From contig CM067309.1 of the NCBI GenBank assembly GCA_034231615.1, positions 34,569,280 through 34,633,279 on the forward strand: a stretch of 64,000 bases of DNA, read 5' to 3'. This stretch comes from Meghimatium bilineatum. Its lineage: Eukaryota > Mollusca > Gastropoda > Stylommatophora > Philomycidae. The notes beneath the pieces are model-generated. The model searched no databases, had not been told where the DNA came from, and worked only from the letters and a program-made list of their open reading frames with translations. Position 1 is the stretch's first letter. The number at the start of each line of letters is the position of its first letter. Below, piece after piece: positions 45,393 through 59,000 of the stretch. A program made the position numbers and the translations under genes.

Positions 45393-45609
45393 TCTTCTCT
45401 GTATTTTTTTCATCAGCACATCTGAACACATGAGATTACATTACTGATTTTCTTCTGGACTGCAACTCTACAATGGATGCCAGAATCAATTTACATGTAT
45501 AATATATTATTCTCAGTCCTTGCTTTGAAAGATTCAAACAATCAGTTCAATATGAGTTGATGTTGTCAATTTCTGCTTTCATGTTCCTGGGTATAACATG
45601 AATATATCA

Positions 45610-45760
45610 CCAAAGTCAGACATGTTGGGCCATTGTCGCAAATAAAACTGAAACTCTTTGCATTTCCATTATGTGGACTACATCCTACTGGAAATTTAGT
45701 AGGACCATTGTCCTGTTTTGAGACAGATCCAGTGGAAGTTTGAGAAAGAATGCAAAAAAC
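45610..45760 (+). mobile_element. SINE-like repeat family A, copy after GH3
   Basis: GACATGTTGGGCCATTGTCG, TGTGGACTACATCCTACTGG and AGTTTGAGAAAGAATGC match the family; the AAG tail is short. Confidence 0.65.
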
Positions 45761-45764
45761 ACCA

Positions 45765-46515
45765 GAACATGGATCTACTGCCCTAGACATGTTGACTTTC
45801 ATAGTAACAAGAGAACAGACAGACTTGCTTAAAAATACATCTGTAGTCTTCGAAGTTGACGATGGATAAGTAGGTGTGCCGATGTGTGATACGTATCTTC
45901 CAGTTGCGGATACTGTGATAAATGAGGTTGTGGTTGTTAAAATGCTGTATTTGGTGTAGCATGATTGGGACTGGGAACGTGTATGACAGAATGTGCAGTG
46001 TACTTAACCAGTAAATCAATTAAATCAATACCCTTTATCCTCTGCTGGGAGATACTGGGTATTTGTTGGTTTGACCTGAGTGCAATTATGTCAGCTTCTA
46101 ACCAACAATCGTACTATGTGCTCTGATTACAACTGCCTAAAATGTAGGTCAACTAACTAGGTAAACGAACAGGGTTTCATTAGGGTTAGAAACAGTAACA
46201 TTACATTTGCATGTGAACATATCAGTGCTACTTCCACTCTATATCTATAATAAGTACGCTCGAAGCCAAGAAGTGAGAAAGATCTGAGATTATCAGAACA
46301 CATAATACCCAATAATAGATTTAGTTAAAGATTTCACAGATTATCATACAAGTTAACCTTTTTATTTCTCCTGGATTATTGTCCTCATTTTTATATGAAG
46401 GATCTTCCTTTGAATTTTCTTTGACCACTAAATGTGAACAAGTTAAGAACTCAGTAACTTTAATAGCTTTTTATTTTATAATAAAACCTATTATATTATA
46501 TATCATAGGGAAAAA
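45765..46515. other. Spacer, nothing recognised
   Basis: No coding, RNA or repeat signal found on either strand. Confidence 0.4.
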
Positions 46516-46746
46516 AAATGACTGCAGGATTAAATTTCTAGTAGGATGTAATATTATGTGATTAGTTATGTATGGGAGAAACGGTGAGTGAAAAATGATT
46601 GCAGGATTAAATTTCTAGTAGTATGTAATATTATGTGATTAGTTATGTATGGGAGAAACGGTGAGTGAAAAATGATTGCAGGATTAAATTTCTAGTAGTA
46701 TGTAATATTATGTGATTAGTTATGTATGGGAGAAACGGTGAGTAAA
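46516..46746. repeat. Three tandem copies of a 77-bp unit
   Basis: TGCAGGATTAAATTTCTAGT occurs at 46523, 46600 and 46677. Units are nearly identical and each contains ACGGTGAGT, a 5' splice-site-like string. Confidence 0.9.
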
Positions 46747-47092
46747 AAAGCAACAAAAGAATGACCAGATTAATCAGCAAGAAATTATTTATGGCCAAAT
46801 TATAATAGCTCATGATACTTCATCACGGCCCCACTCGTCCCCCATAATCCAATTGTATTTAATAAATTTAGGCATACATATGCATATTTACTGTTTCTAG
46901 ATGAGGATATTCCGATATCCTGTAGAATTTCTAAATTAATACTGAAACCACACAAATTAACTCACAGTGTACATAAAACATCAATGAGGAAAGGTATGCT
47001 TTTAGATCAATTTTATATGAATATTTCTCCAAATATACCAACATGCTTACAAATACATTCATCATATATTAGCATCACCATTTGATTCTGCA

Positions 47093-50000
47093 GCATCAAC
47101 TGTCTCAGAAATATATTGTTGTCTCATCAACTGTCTCAGAAATATATTGCTGTCTCATCAACTGTCTCATACATGTATTGCTGTCTCATCAACTGTCTCA
47201 TACATGTATTGCTGTCTCATCAACTGTCTCAGAAATGTATTGTTGTCTCATCAACTGTCTCATACATGTATTGCTGTCTCATCAACTGTCTCAGAAATGT
47301 ATTGCTGTCTCATCAACTGTCTCAGAAATGTATTGCTGTCTCATCAACTGTCTCATACATGTATTGCTGTCTCATCAACTGTCTCAGAAATGTATTGTTG
47401 TCTCATCAACTGTCTCATACATGTATTGCTGTCTCATCAACTGTCTCAGAAATGTATTGCTGTCTCATCAACTGTCTCAGAAATGTATTGCTGTCTCATC
47501 AACTGTCTCAAAAATGTATTGCTGTCTCATCAACTGTCTCATACATGTATTGCTGTCTCATCAACTGTCTCATACATGTATTGCTGTCTCATCAACTGTC
47601 TCAGAAATGTATTGTTGTCTCATCAACTGTCTCATACATGTATTGCTGTCTCATCAACTGTCTCAGAAATGTATTGCTGTCTCATCAACTGTCTCATACA
47701 TGTATTGCTGTCTCATCAACTGTCTCAAAAATGTATTGCTGTCTCATCAACTGTCTCATACATGTATTGCTGTCTCATCAACTGTCTCAGAAATGTATTG
47801 TTGTCTCATCAACTGTCTCATACATGTATTGCTGTCTCATCAACTGTCTCAAAAATGTATTGCTGTCTCATCAACTGTCTCATACATGTATTGCTGTCTC
47901 ATCAACTGTCTCAAAAATGTATTGCTGTCTCATCAACTGTCTCATACATGTATTGCTGTCTCATCAACTGTCTCAGAAATGTATTGTTGTCTCATCAACT
48001 GTCTCATACATGTATTGCTGTCTCATCAACTGTCTCAGAAATGTATTGCTGTCTCATCAACTGTCTCAGAAATGTATTGCTGTCTCATCAACTGTCTCAA
48101 AAATGTATTGCTGTCTCATCAACTGTCTCATACATGTATTGCTGTCTCATCAACTGTCTCATACATGTATTGCTGTCTCATCAACTGTCTCAGAAATGTA
48201 TTGTTGTCTCATCAACTGTCTCATACATGTATTGCTGTCTCATCAACTGTCTCAGAAATGTATTGCTGTCTCATCAACTGTCTCAGAAATGTATTGCTGT
48301 CTCATCAACTGTCTCAGAAATGTATTGCTGTCTCATCAACTGTCTCATACATGTATTGCTGTCTCATCAACTGTCTCATACATGTATTGCTGTCTCATCA
48401 ACTGTCTCAGAAATGTATTGTTGTCTCATCAACTGTCTCATACATGTATTGCTGTCTCATCAACTGTCTCAGAAATGTATTGCTGTCTCATCAACTGTCT
48501 CAGAAATGTATTGCTGTCTCATCAACTGTCTCAACAATGTATTGCTGTCTCATCAACTGTCTCAAAAATGTATTGCTGTCTCATCAACTGTCTCAAAAAT
48601 GTATTGCTGTCTCATCAACTGTCTCAAAAATGTATTGCTGTCTCATCAACTGTCTCATACATGTATTGCTGTCTCATCAACTGTCTCATACATGTATTGC
48701 TGTCTCATCAACTGTCTCAGAAATGTATTGCTGTCTCATCAACTGTCTCAAAAATGTATTGCTGTCTCATCAACTGTCTCAAAAATGTATTGCTGTCTCA
48801 TCAACTGTCTCAACAATGTATTGCTGTCTCATCAACTGTCTCAAAAATGTATTGCTGTCTCATCAACTGTCTCATACATGTATTGCTGTCTCATCAACTG
48901 TCTCAACAATGTATTGCTGTCTCATCAACTGTCTCATACATGTATTGCTGTCTCATCAACTGTCTCAACAATGTATTGCTGTCTCATCAACTGTCTCAGA
49001 AATGTATTGCTGTCTCATCAACTGTCTCAAAAATGTATTGCTGTCTCATCAACTGTCTCAGAAATGTATTGCTGTCTCATCAACTGTCTCAGAAATGTAT
49101 TGCTGTCTCATCAACTGTCTCATACATGTATTGCTGTCTCATCAACTGTCTCATACATGTATTGCTGTCTCATCAACTGTCTCAGAAATGTATTGTTGTC
49201 TCATCAACTGTCTCATACATGTATTGCTGTCTCATCAACTGTCTCAGAAATGTATTGCTGTCTCATCAACTGTCTCAGAAATGTATTGTTGTCTCATCAA
49301 CTGTCTCAAAAATATATTGCTGTCTCATCAACTGTCTCAGAAATGTATTGATGTCTCATCAACTGTCTCATACATGTATTGCTGTCTCATCAACTGTCTC
49401 AGAAATGTATTGTTGTCTCATCAACTGTCTCATACATGTATTGCTGTCTCATCAACTGTCTCAGAAATGTATTGCTGTCTCATCAACTGTCTCATACATG
49501 TATTGCTGTCTCATCAACTGTCTCAGAAATGTATTGCTGTCTCATCAACTGTCTCAGAAATGTATTGCTGTCTCATCAACTGTCTCAGAAATGTATTGCT
49601 GTCTCATCAACTGTCTCATACATGTATTGCTGTCTCATCAACTGTCTCATACATGTATTGCTGTCTCATCAACTGTCTCAGAAATGTATTGTTGTCTCAT
49701 CAACTGTCTCATACATGTATTGCTGTCTCATCAACTGTCTCAGAAATGTATTGCTGTCTCATCAACTGTCTCAGAAATGTATTGCTGTCTCATCAACTGT
49801 CTCAACAATGTATTGCTGTCTCATCAACTGTCTCAAAAATGTATTGCTGTCTCATCAACTGTCTCAAAAATGTATTGCTGTCTCATCAACTGTCTCATAC
49901 ATGTATTGCTGTCTCATCAACTGTCTCAGAAATGTATTGCTGTCTCATCAACTGTCTCATACATGTATTGCTGTCTCATCAACTGTCTCAGAAATGTATT

Positions 50001-53000
50001 GCTGTCTCATCAACTGTCTCAGAAATGTATTGCTGTCTCATCAACTGTCTCAAAAATGTATTGCTGTCTCATCAACTGTCTCAAAAATGTATTGCTGTCT
50101 CATCAACTGTCTCAACAATGTATTGCTGTCTCATCAACTGTCTCAAAAATGTATTGCTGTCTCATCAACTGTCTCATACATGTATTGCTGTCTCATCAAC
50201 TGTCTCAACAATGTATTGCTGTCTCATCAACTGTCTCATACATGTATTGCTGTCTCATCAACTGTCTCAACAATGTATTGCTGTCTCATCAACTGTCTCA
50301 GAAATGTATTGCTGTCTCATCAACTGTCTCAAAAATGTATTGCTGTCTCATCAACTGTCTCAGAAATGTATTGTTGTCTCATCAACTGTCTCAGAAATGT
50401 ATTGCTGTCTCATCAACTGTCTCATACATGTATTGCTGTCTCATCAACTGTCTCATACATGTATTGCTGTCTCATCAACTGTCTCAGAAATGTATTGTTG
50501 TCTCATCAACTGTCTCAAAAATATATTGCTGTCTCATCAACTGTCTCAGAAATGTATTGATGTCTCATCAACTGTCTCATACATGTATTGCTGTCTCATC
50601 AACTGTCTCAGAAATGTATTGTTGTCTCATCAACTGTCTCATACATGTATTGCTGTCTCATCAACTGTCTCAGAAATGTATTGATGTCTCATCAACTGTC
50701 TCAGAAATGTATTGTTGTCTCATCAACTGTCTCAGAAATGTATTGTTGTCTCATCAACTGTCTCAAAAATATATTGCTGTCTCATCAACTGTCTCAGAAA
50801 TGTATTGATGTCTCATCAACGGTCTCATACATGTATTGCTGTCTCATCAACTGTCTCAGAAATGTATTGATGTCTCATCAACTGTCTCAGAAATGTATTG
50901 TTGTCTCATCAACTGTCTCAAAAATATATTGCTGTCTCATCAACTGTCTCAGAAATGTATTGATGTCTCATCAACTGTCTCATACATGTATTGCTGTCTC
51001 ATCAACTGTCTCAAAAATGTATTGCTGTCTCATCAACTGTCTCAAAAATATATTGCTGTCTCATCAACTGTCTCAAAAATGTATTGCTGTCTCATCAACT
51101 GTCTCAAAAATGTATTGCTGTCTCATCAACTGTCTCAACAATGTATTGCTGTCTCATCAACTGTCTCAAAAATGTATTGCTGTCTCATCAACTGTCTCAT
51201 ACATGTATTGCTGTCTCATCAACTGTCTCAACAATGTATTGCTGTCTCATCAACTGTCTCATACATGTATTGCTGTCTCATCAACTGTCTCAACAATGTA
51301 TTGCTGTCTCATCAACTGTCTCAGAAATGTATTGCTGTCTCATCAACTGTCTCAAAAATGTATTGCTGTCTCATCAACTGTCTCAGAAATGTATTGCTGT
51401 CTCATCAACTGTCTCAGAAATGTATTGCTGTCTCATCAACTGTCTCATACATGTATTGCTGTCTCATCAACTGTCTCAGAAATGTATTGTTGTCTCATCA
51501 ACTGTCTCAAAAATATATTGCTGTCTCATCAACTGTCTCAGAAATGTATTGATGTCTCATCAACTGTCTCATACATGTATTGCTGTCTCATCAACTGTCT
51601 CAGAAATGTATTGTTGTCTCATCAACTGTCTCATACATGTATTGCTGTCTCATCAACTGTCTCAGAAATGTATTGATGTCTCATCAACTGTCTCAGAAAT
51701 GTATTGTTGTCTCATCAACTGTCTCAGAAATGTATTGTTGTCTCATCAACTGTCTCAAAAATATATTGCTGTCTCATCAACTGTCTCAGAAATGTATTGA
51801 TGTCTCATCAACTGTCTCATACATGTATTGCTGTCTCATCAACTGTCTCAGAAATGTATTGATGTCTCATCAACTGTCTCAGAAATGTATTGATGTCTCA
51901 TCAACTGTCTCATACATGTATTGCTGTCTCATCAACTGTCTCAGAAATGTATTGATGTCTCATCAACTGTCTCAGAAATGTATTGTTGTCTCATCAACTG
52001 TCTCAAAAATATATTGCTGTCTCATCAACTGTCTCAGAAATGTATTGCTGTCTCATCAACTGTCTCAGAAATGTATTGTTGTCTCATCAACTGTCTCAAA
52101 AATATATTGCTGTCTCATCAACTGTCTCAGAAATGTATTGATGTCTCATCAACTGTCTCATACATGTATTGCTGTCTCATCAACTGTCTCAGAAATGTAT
52201 TGTTGTCTCATCAACTGTCTCATACATGTATTGCTGTCTCATCAACTGTCTCAGAAATGTATTGCTGTCTCATCAACTGTCTCATACATGTATTGCTGTC
52301 TCATCAACTGTCTCAGAAATGTATTGCTGTCTCATCAACTGTCTCAGAAATGTATTGCTGTCTCATCAACTGTCTCAGAAATGTATTGCTGTCTCATCAA
52401 CTGTCTCATACATGTATTGCTGTCTCATCAACTGTCTCATACATGTATTGCTGTCTCATCAACTGTCTCAGAAATGTATTGTTGTCTCATCAACTGTCTC
52501 ATACATGTATTGCTGTCTCATCAACTGTCTCAGAAATGTATTGCTGTCTCATCAACTGTCTCAGAAATGTATTGCTGTCTCATCAACTGTCTCAACAATG
52601 TATTGCTGTCTCATCAACTGTCTCAAAAATGTATTGCTGTCTCATCAACTGTCTCAAAAATGTATTGCTGTCTCATCAACTGTCTCATACATGTATTGCT
52701 GTCTCATCAACTGTCTCAGAAATGTATTGCTGTCTCATCAACTGTCTCATACATGTATTGCTGTCTCATCAACTGTCTCAGAAATGTATTGCTGTCTCAT
52801 CAACTGTCTCAGAAATGTATTGCTGTCTCATCAACTGTCTCAAAAATGTATTGCTGTCTCATCAACTGTCTCAAAAATGTATTGCTGTCTCATCAACTGT
52901 CTCAACAATGTATTGCTGTCTCATCAACTGTCTCAAAAATGTATTGCTGTCTCATCAACTGTCTCATACATGTATTGCTGTCTCATCAACTGTCTCAACA

Positions 53001-56000
53001 ATGTATTGCTGTCTCATCAACTGTCTCATACATGTATTGCTGTCTCATCAACTGTCTCAACAATGTATTGCTGTCTCATCAACTGTCTCAGAAATGTATT
53101 GCTGTCTCATCAACTGTCTCAAAAATGTATTGCTGTCTCATCAACTGTCTCAGAAATGTATTGTTGTCTCATCAACTGTCTCAGAAATGTATTGCTGTCT
53201 CATCAACTGTCTCATACATGTATTGCTGTCTCATCAACTGTCTCATACATGTATTGCTGTCTCATCAACTGTCTCAGAAATGTATTGTTGTCTCATCAAC
53301 TGTCTCAAAAATATATTGCTGTCTCATCAACTGTCTCAGAAATGTATTGATGTCTCATCAACTGTCTCATACATGTATTGCTGTCTCATCAACTGTCTCA
53401 GAAATGTATTGTTGTCTCATCAACTGTCTCATACATGTATTGCTGTCTCATCAACTGTCTCAGAAATGTATTGATGTCTCATCAACTGTCTCAGAAATGT
53501 ATTGTTGTCTCATCAACTGTCTCAGAAATGTATTGTTGTCTCATCAACTGTCTCAAAAATATATTGCTGTCTCATCAACTGTCTCAGAAATGTATTGATG
53601 TCTCATCAACGGTCTCATACATGTATTGCTGTCTCATCAACTGTCTCAGAAATGTATTGATGTCTCATCAACTGTCTCAGAAATGTATTGTTGTCTCATC
53701 AACTGTCTCAAAAATATATTGCTGTCTCATCAACTGTCTCAGAAATGTATTGATGTCTCATCAACTGTCTCATACATGTATTGCTGTCTCATCAACTGTC
53801 TCAAAAATGTATTGCTGTCTCATCAACTGTCTCAAAAATATATTGCTGTCTCATCAACTGTCTCAAAAATGTATTGCTGTCTCATCAACTGTCTCAAAAA
53901 TGTATTGCTGTCTCATCAACTGTCTCAACAATGTATTGCTGTCTCATCAACTGTCTCAAAAATGTATTGCTGTCTCATCAACTGTCTCATACATGTATTG
54001 CTGTCTCATCAACTGTCTCAACAATGTATTGCTGTCTCATCAACTGTCTCATACATGTATTGCTGTCTCATCAACTGTCTCAACAATGTATTGCTGTCTC
54101 ATCAACTGTCTCAGAAATGTATTGCTGTCTCATCAACTGTCTCAAAAATGTATTGCTGTCTCATCAACTGTCTCAGAAATGTATTGCTGTCTCATCAACT
54201 GTCTCAGAAATGTATTGCTGTCTCATCAACTGTCTCATACATGTATTGCTGTCTCATCAACTGTCTCAGAAATGTATTGTTGTCTCATCAACTGTCTCAA
54301 AAATATATTGCTGTCTCATCAACTGTCTCAGAAATGTATTGATGTCTCATCAACTGTCTCATACATGTATTGCTGTCTCATCAACTGTCTCAGAAATGTA
54401 TTGTTGTCTCATCAACTGTCTCATACATGTATTGCTGTCTCATCAACTGTCTCAGAAATGTATTGATGTCTCATCAACTGTCTCAGAAATGTATTGTTGT
54501 CTCATCAACTGTCTCAGAAATGTATTGTTGTCTCATCAACTGTCTCAAAAATATATTGCTGTCTCATCAACTGTCTCAGAAATGTATTGATGTCTCATCA
54601 ACTGTCTCATACATGTATTGCTGTCTCATCAACTGTCTCAGAAATGTATTGATGTCTCATCAACTGTCTCAGAAATGTATTGATGTCTCATCAACTGTCT
54701 CATACATGTATTGCTGTCTCATCAACTGTCTCAGAAATGTATTGATGTCTCATCAACTGTCTCAGAAATGTATTGTTGTCTCATCAACTGTCTCAAAAAT
54801 ATATTGCTGTCTCATCAACTGTCTCAGAAATGTATTGATGTCTCATCAACTGTCTCATACATGTATTGCTGTCTCATCAACTGTCTCAGAAATGTATTGA
54901 TGTCTCATCAACTGTCTCATACATGTATTGCTGTCTCATCAACTGTCTCAGAAATGTATTGCTGTCTCATCAACTGTCTCAGAAATGTATTGCTGTCTCA
55001 TCAACTGTCTCAGAAATGTATTGCTGTCTCATCAACTGTCTCATACATGTATTGCTGTCTCATCAACTGTCTCATACATGTATTGCTGTCTCATCAACTG
55101 TCTCAGAAATGTATTGTTGTCTCATCAACTGTCTCATACATGTATTGCTGTCTCATCAACTGTCTCAGAAATGTATTGCTGTCTCATCAACTGTCTCAGA
55201 AATGTATTGCTGTCTCATCAACTGTCTCAAAAATGTATTGCTGTCTCATCAACTGTCTCAAAAATGTATTGCTGTCTCATCAACTGTCTCAACAATGTAT
55301 TGCTGTCTCATCAACTGTCTCAAAAATGTATTGCTGTCTCATCAACTGTCTCAAAAATGTATTGCTGTCTCATCAACTGTCTCATACATGTATTGCTGTC
55401 TCATCAACTGTCTCAGAAATGTATTGCTGTCTCATCAACTGTCTCATACATGTATTGCTGTCTCATCAACTGTCTCAGAAATGTATTGCTGTCTCATCAA
55501 CTGTCTCAGAAATGTATTGCTGTCTCATCAACTGTCTCAAAAATGTATTGCTGTCTCATCAACTGTCTCAAAAATGTATTGCTGTCTCATCAACTGTCTC
55601 AACAATGTATTGCTGTCTCATCAACTGTCTCAAAAATGTATTGCTGTCTCATCAACTGTCTCATACATGTATTGCTGTCTCATCAACTGTCTCAACAATG
55701 TATTGCTGTCTCATCAACTGTCTCATACATGTATTGCTGTCTCATCAACTGTCTCAAAAATGTATTGCTGTCTCATCAACTGTCTCAGAAATGTATTGCT
55801 GTCTCATCAACTGTCTCAGAAATGTATTGCTGTCTCATCAACTGTCTCATACATGTATTGCTGTCTCATCAACTGTCTCATACATGTATTGCTGTCTCAT
55901 CAACTGTCTCAGAAATGTATTGCTGTCTCATCAACTGTCTCAGAAATGTATTGTTGTCTCATCAACTGTCTCATACATGTATTGCTGTCTCATCAACTGT

Positions 56001-59000
56001 CTCAGAAATGTATTGCTGTCTCATCAACTGTCTCAGAAATGTATTGCTGTCTCATCAACTGTCTCAACAATGTATTGCTGTCTCATCAACTGTCTCAAAA
56101 ATGTATTGCTGTCTCATCAACTGTCTCAAAAATGTATTGCTGTCTCATCAACTGTCTCATACATGTATTGCTGTCTCATCAACTGTCTCAGAAATGTATT
56201 GCTGTCTCATCAACTGTCTCAGAAATGTATTGCTGTCTCATCAACTGTCTCAGAAATGTATTGCTGTCTCATCAACTGTCTCATACATGTATTGCTGTCT
56301 CATCAACTGTCTCAACAATGTATTGCTGTCTCATCAACTGTCTCAGAAATGTATTGCTGTCTCATCAACTGTCTCAGAAATGTATTGCTGTCTCATCAAC
56401 TGTCTCAGAAATGTATTGCTGTCTCATCAACTGTCTCAAAAATGTATTGCTGTCTCATCAACTGTCTCAAAAATGTATTGCTGTCTCATCAACTGTCTCA
56501 ACAATGTATTGCTGTCTCATCAACTGTCTCAAAAATGTATTGCTGTCTCATCAACTGTCTCATACATGTATTGCTGTCTCATCAACTGTCTCAACAATGT
56601 ATTGCTGTCTCATCAACTGTCTCATACATGTATTGCTGTCTCATCAACTGTCTCAACAATGTATTGCTGTCTCATCAACTGTCTCAGAAATGTATTGCTG
56701 TCTCATCAACTGTCTCAAAAATGTATTGCTGTCTCATCAACTGTCTCAGAAATGTATTGCTGTCTCATCAACTGTCTCAGAAATGTATTGCTGTCTCATC
56801 AACTGTCTCATACATGTATTGCTGTCTCATCAACTGTCTCATACATGTATTGCTGTCTCATCAACTGTCTCAGAAATGTATTGTTGTCTCATCAACTGTC
56901 TCAAAAATATATTGCTGTCTCATCAACTGTCTCAGAAATGTATTGATGTCTCATCAACTGTCTCATACATGTATTGCTGTCTCATCAACTGTCTCAGAAA
57001 TGTATTGTTGTCTCATCAACTGTCTCATACATGTATTGCTGTCTCATCAACTGTCTCAGAAATGTATTGATGTCTCATCAACTGTCTCATACATGTATTG
57101 CTGTCTCATCAACTGTCTCAGAAATGTATTGCTGTCTCATCAACTGTCTCAGAAATGTATTGCTGTCTCATCAACTGTCTCAGAAATGTATTGCTGTCTC
57201 ATCAACTGTCTCATACATGTATTGCTGTCTCATCAACTGTCTCATACATGTATTGCTGTCTCATCAACTGTCTCAGAAATGTATTGTTGTCTCATCAACT
57301 GTCTCATACATGTATTGCTGTCTCATCAACTGTCTCAGAAATGTATTGCTGTCTCATCAACTGTCTCAGAAATGTATTGCTGTCTCATCAACTGTCTCAA
57401 AAATGTATTGCTGTCTCATCAACTGTCTCAAAAATGTATTGCTGTCTCATCAACTGTCTCAACAATGTATTGCTGTCTCATCAACTGTCTCAAAAATGTA
57501 TTGCTGTCTCATCAACTGTCTCAAAAATGTATTGCTGTCTCATCAACTGTCTCATACATGTATTGCTGTCTCATCAACTGTCTCAGAAATGTATTGCTGT
57601 CTCATCAACTGTCTCATACATGTATTGCTGTCTCATCAACTGTCTCAGAAATGTATTGCTGTCTCATCAACTGTCTCAAAAATGTATTGCTGTCTCATCA
57701 ACTGTCTCAAAAATGTATTGCTGTCTCATCAACTGTCTCAAAAATGTATTGCTGTCTCATCAACTGTCTCATACATGTATTGCTGTCTCATCAACTGTCT
57801 CAACAATGTATTGCTGTCTCATCAACTGTCTCATACATGTATTGCTGTCTCATCAACTGTCTCAAAAATGTATTGCTGTCTCATCAACTGTCTCAGAAAT
57901 GTATTGCTGTCTCATCAACTGTCTCAAAAATGTATTGCTGTCTCATCAACTGTCTCAAAAATGTATTGCTGTCTCATCAACTGTCTCAAAAATGTATTGC
58001 TGTCTCATCAACTGTCTCAAAAATGTATTGCTGTCTCATCAACTGTCTCAACAATGTATTGCTGTCTCATCAACTGTCTCAAAAATGTATTGCTGTCTCA
58101 TCAACTGTCTCATACATGTATTGCTGTCTCATCAACTGTCTCAAAAATGTATTGCTGTCTCATCAACTGTCTCATACATGTATTGCTGTCTCATCAACTG
58201 TCTCAAAAATGTATTGCTGTCTCATCAACTGTCTCAGAAATGTATTGCTGTCTCATCAACTGTCTCAAAAATGTATTTCTGTCTCATCAACTGTCTCAAC
58301 AATGTATTGCTGTCTCATCAACTGTCTCAAAAATGTATTGCTGTCTCATCAACTGTCTCATACATGTATTGCTGTCTCATCAACTGTCTCAACAATGTAT
58401 TGCTGTCTCATCAACTGTCTCATACATGTATTGCTGTCTCATCAACTGTCTCAAAAATGTATTGCTGTCTCATCAACTGTCTCAGAAATGTATTGCTGTC
58501 TCATCAACTGTCTCATACATGTATTGCTGTCTCATCAACTGTCTCATACATGTATTGCTGTCTCATCAACTGTCTCATACATGTATTGCTGTCTCATCAA
58601 CTGTCTCAGAAATGTATTGTTGTCTCATCAACTGTCTCAAAAATATATTGCTGTCTCATCAACTGTCTCAGAAATGTATTGCTGTCTCATCAACTGTCTC
58701 ATACATGTATTGCTGTCTCATCAACTGTCTCAGAAATGTATTGCTGTCTCATCAACTGTCTCAAAAATGTATTGTTGTATCATCAACTGTCTCAACAATG
58801 TATTGCTGTCTCATCAACTGTCTCAACAATGTATTGCTGTCTCATCAACTGTCTCAGAAATATATTGTTGTATCATCAACTGTCTCAGAAATGTATTGCT
58901 GTCTCATCAACTGTCTCAACAATGTATTGCTGTCTCATCAACTGTCTCAGAAATGTATTGTTGTCTCATCAACTGTCTCAACAATGTATTGCAGTCTCAT

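Noticed and set aside
44577-45420. Splicing of GH3 exon 13 at 44577 to an acceptor near 45416 (TTTTTTTCATCAG)
   Set aside because: It would end the protein with only a few unrelated residues, whereas reading through 44577 gives the expected last strand and a stop at 44645.
44715-45425. 236-codon frame of a repeated 16-residue peptide
   Set aside because: It arises from a 48-bp repeat (multiple of three) in the GH3 3' flank; no start context or homology.
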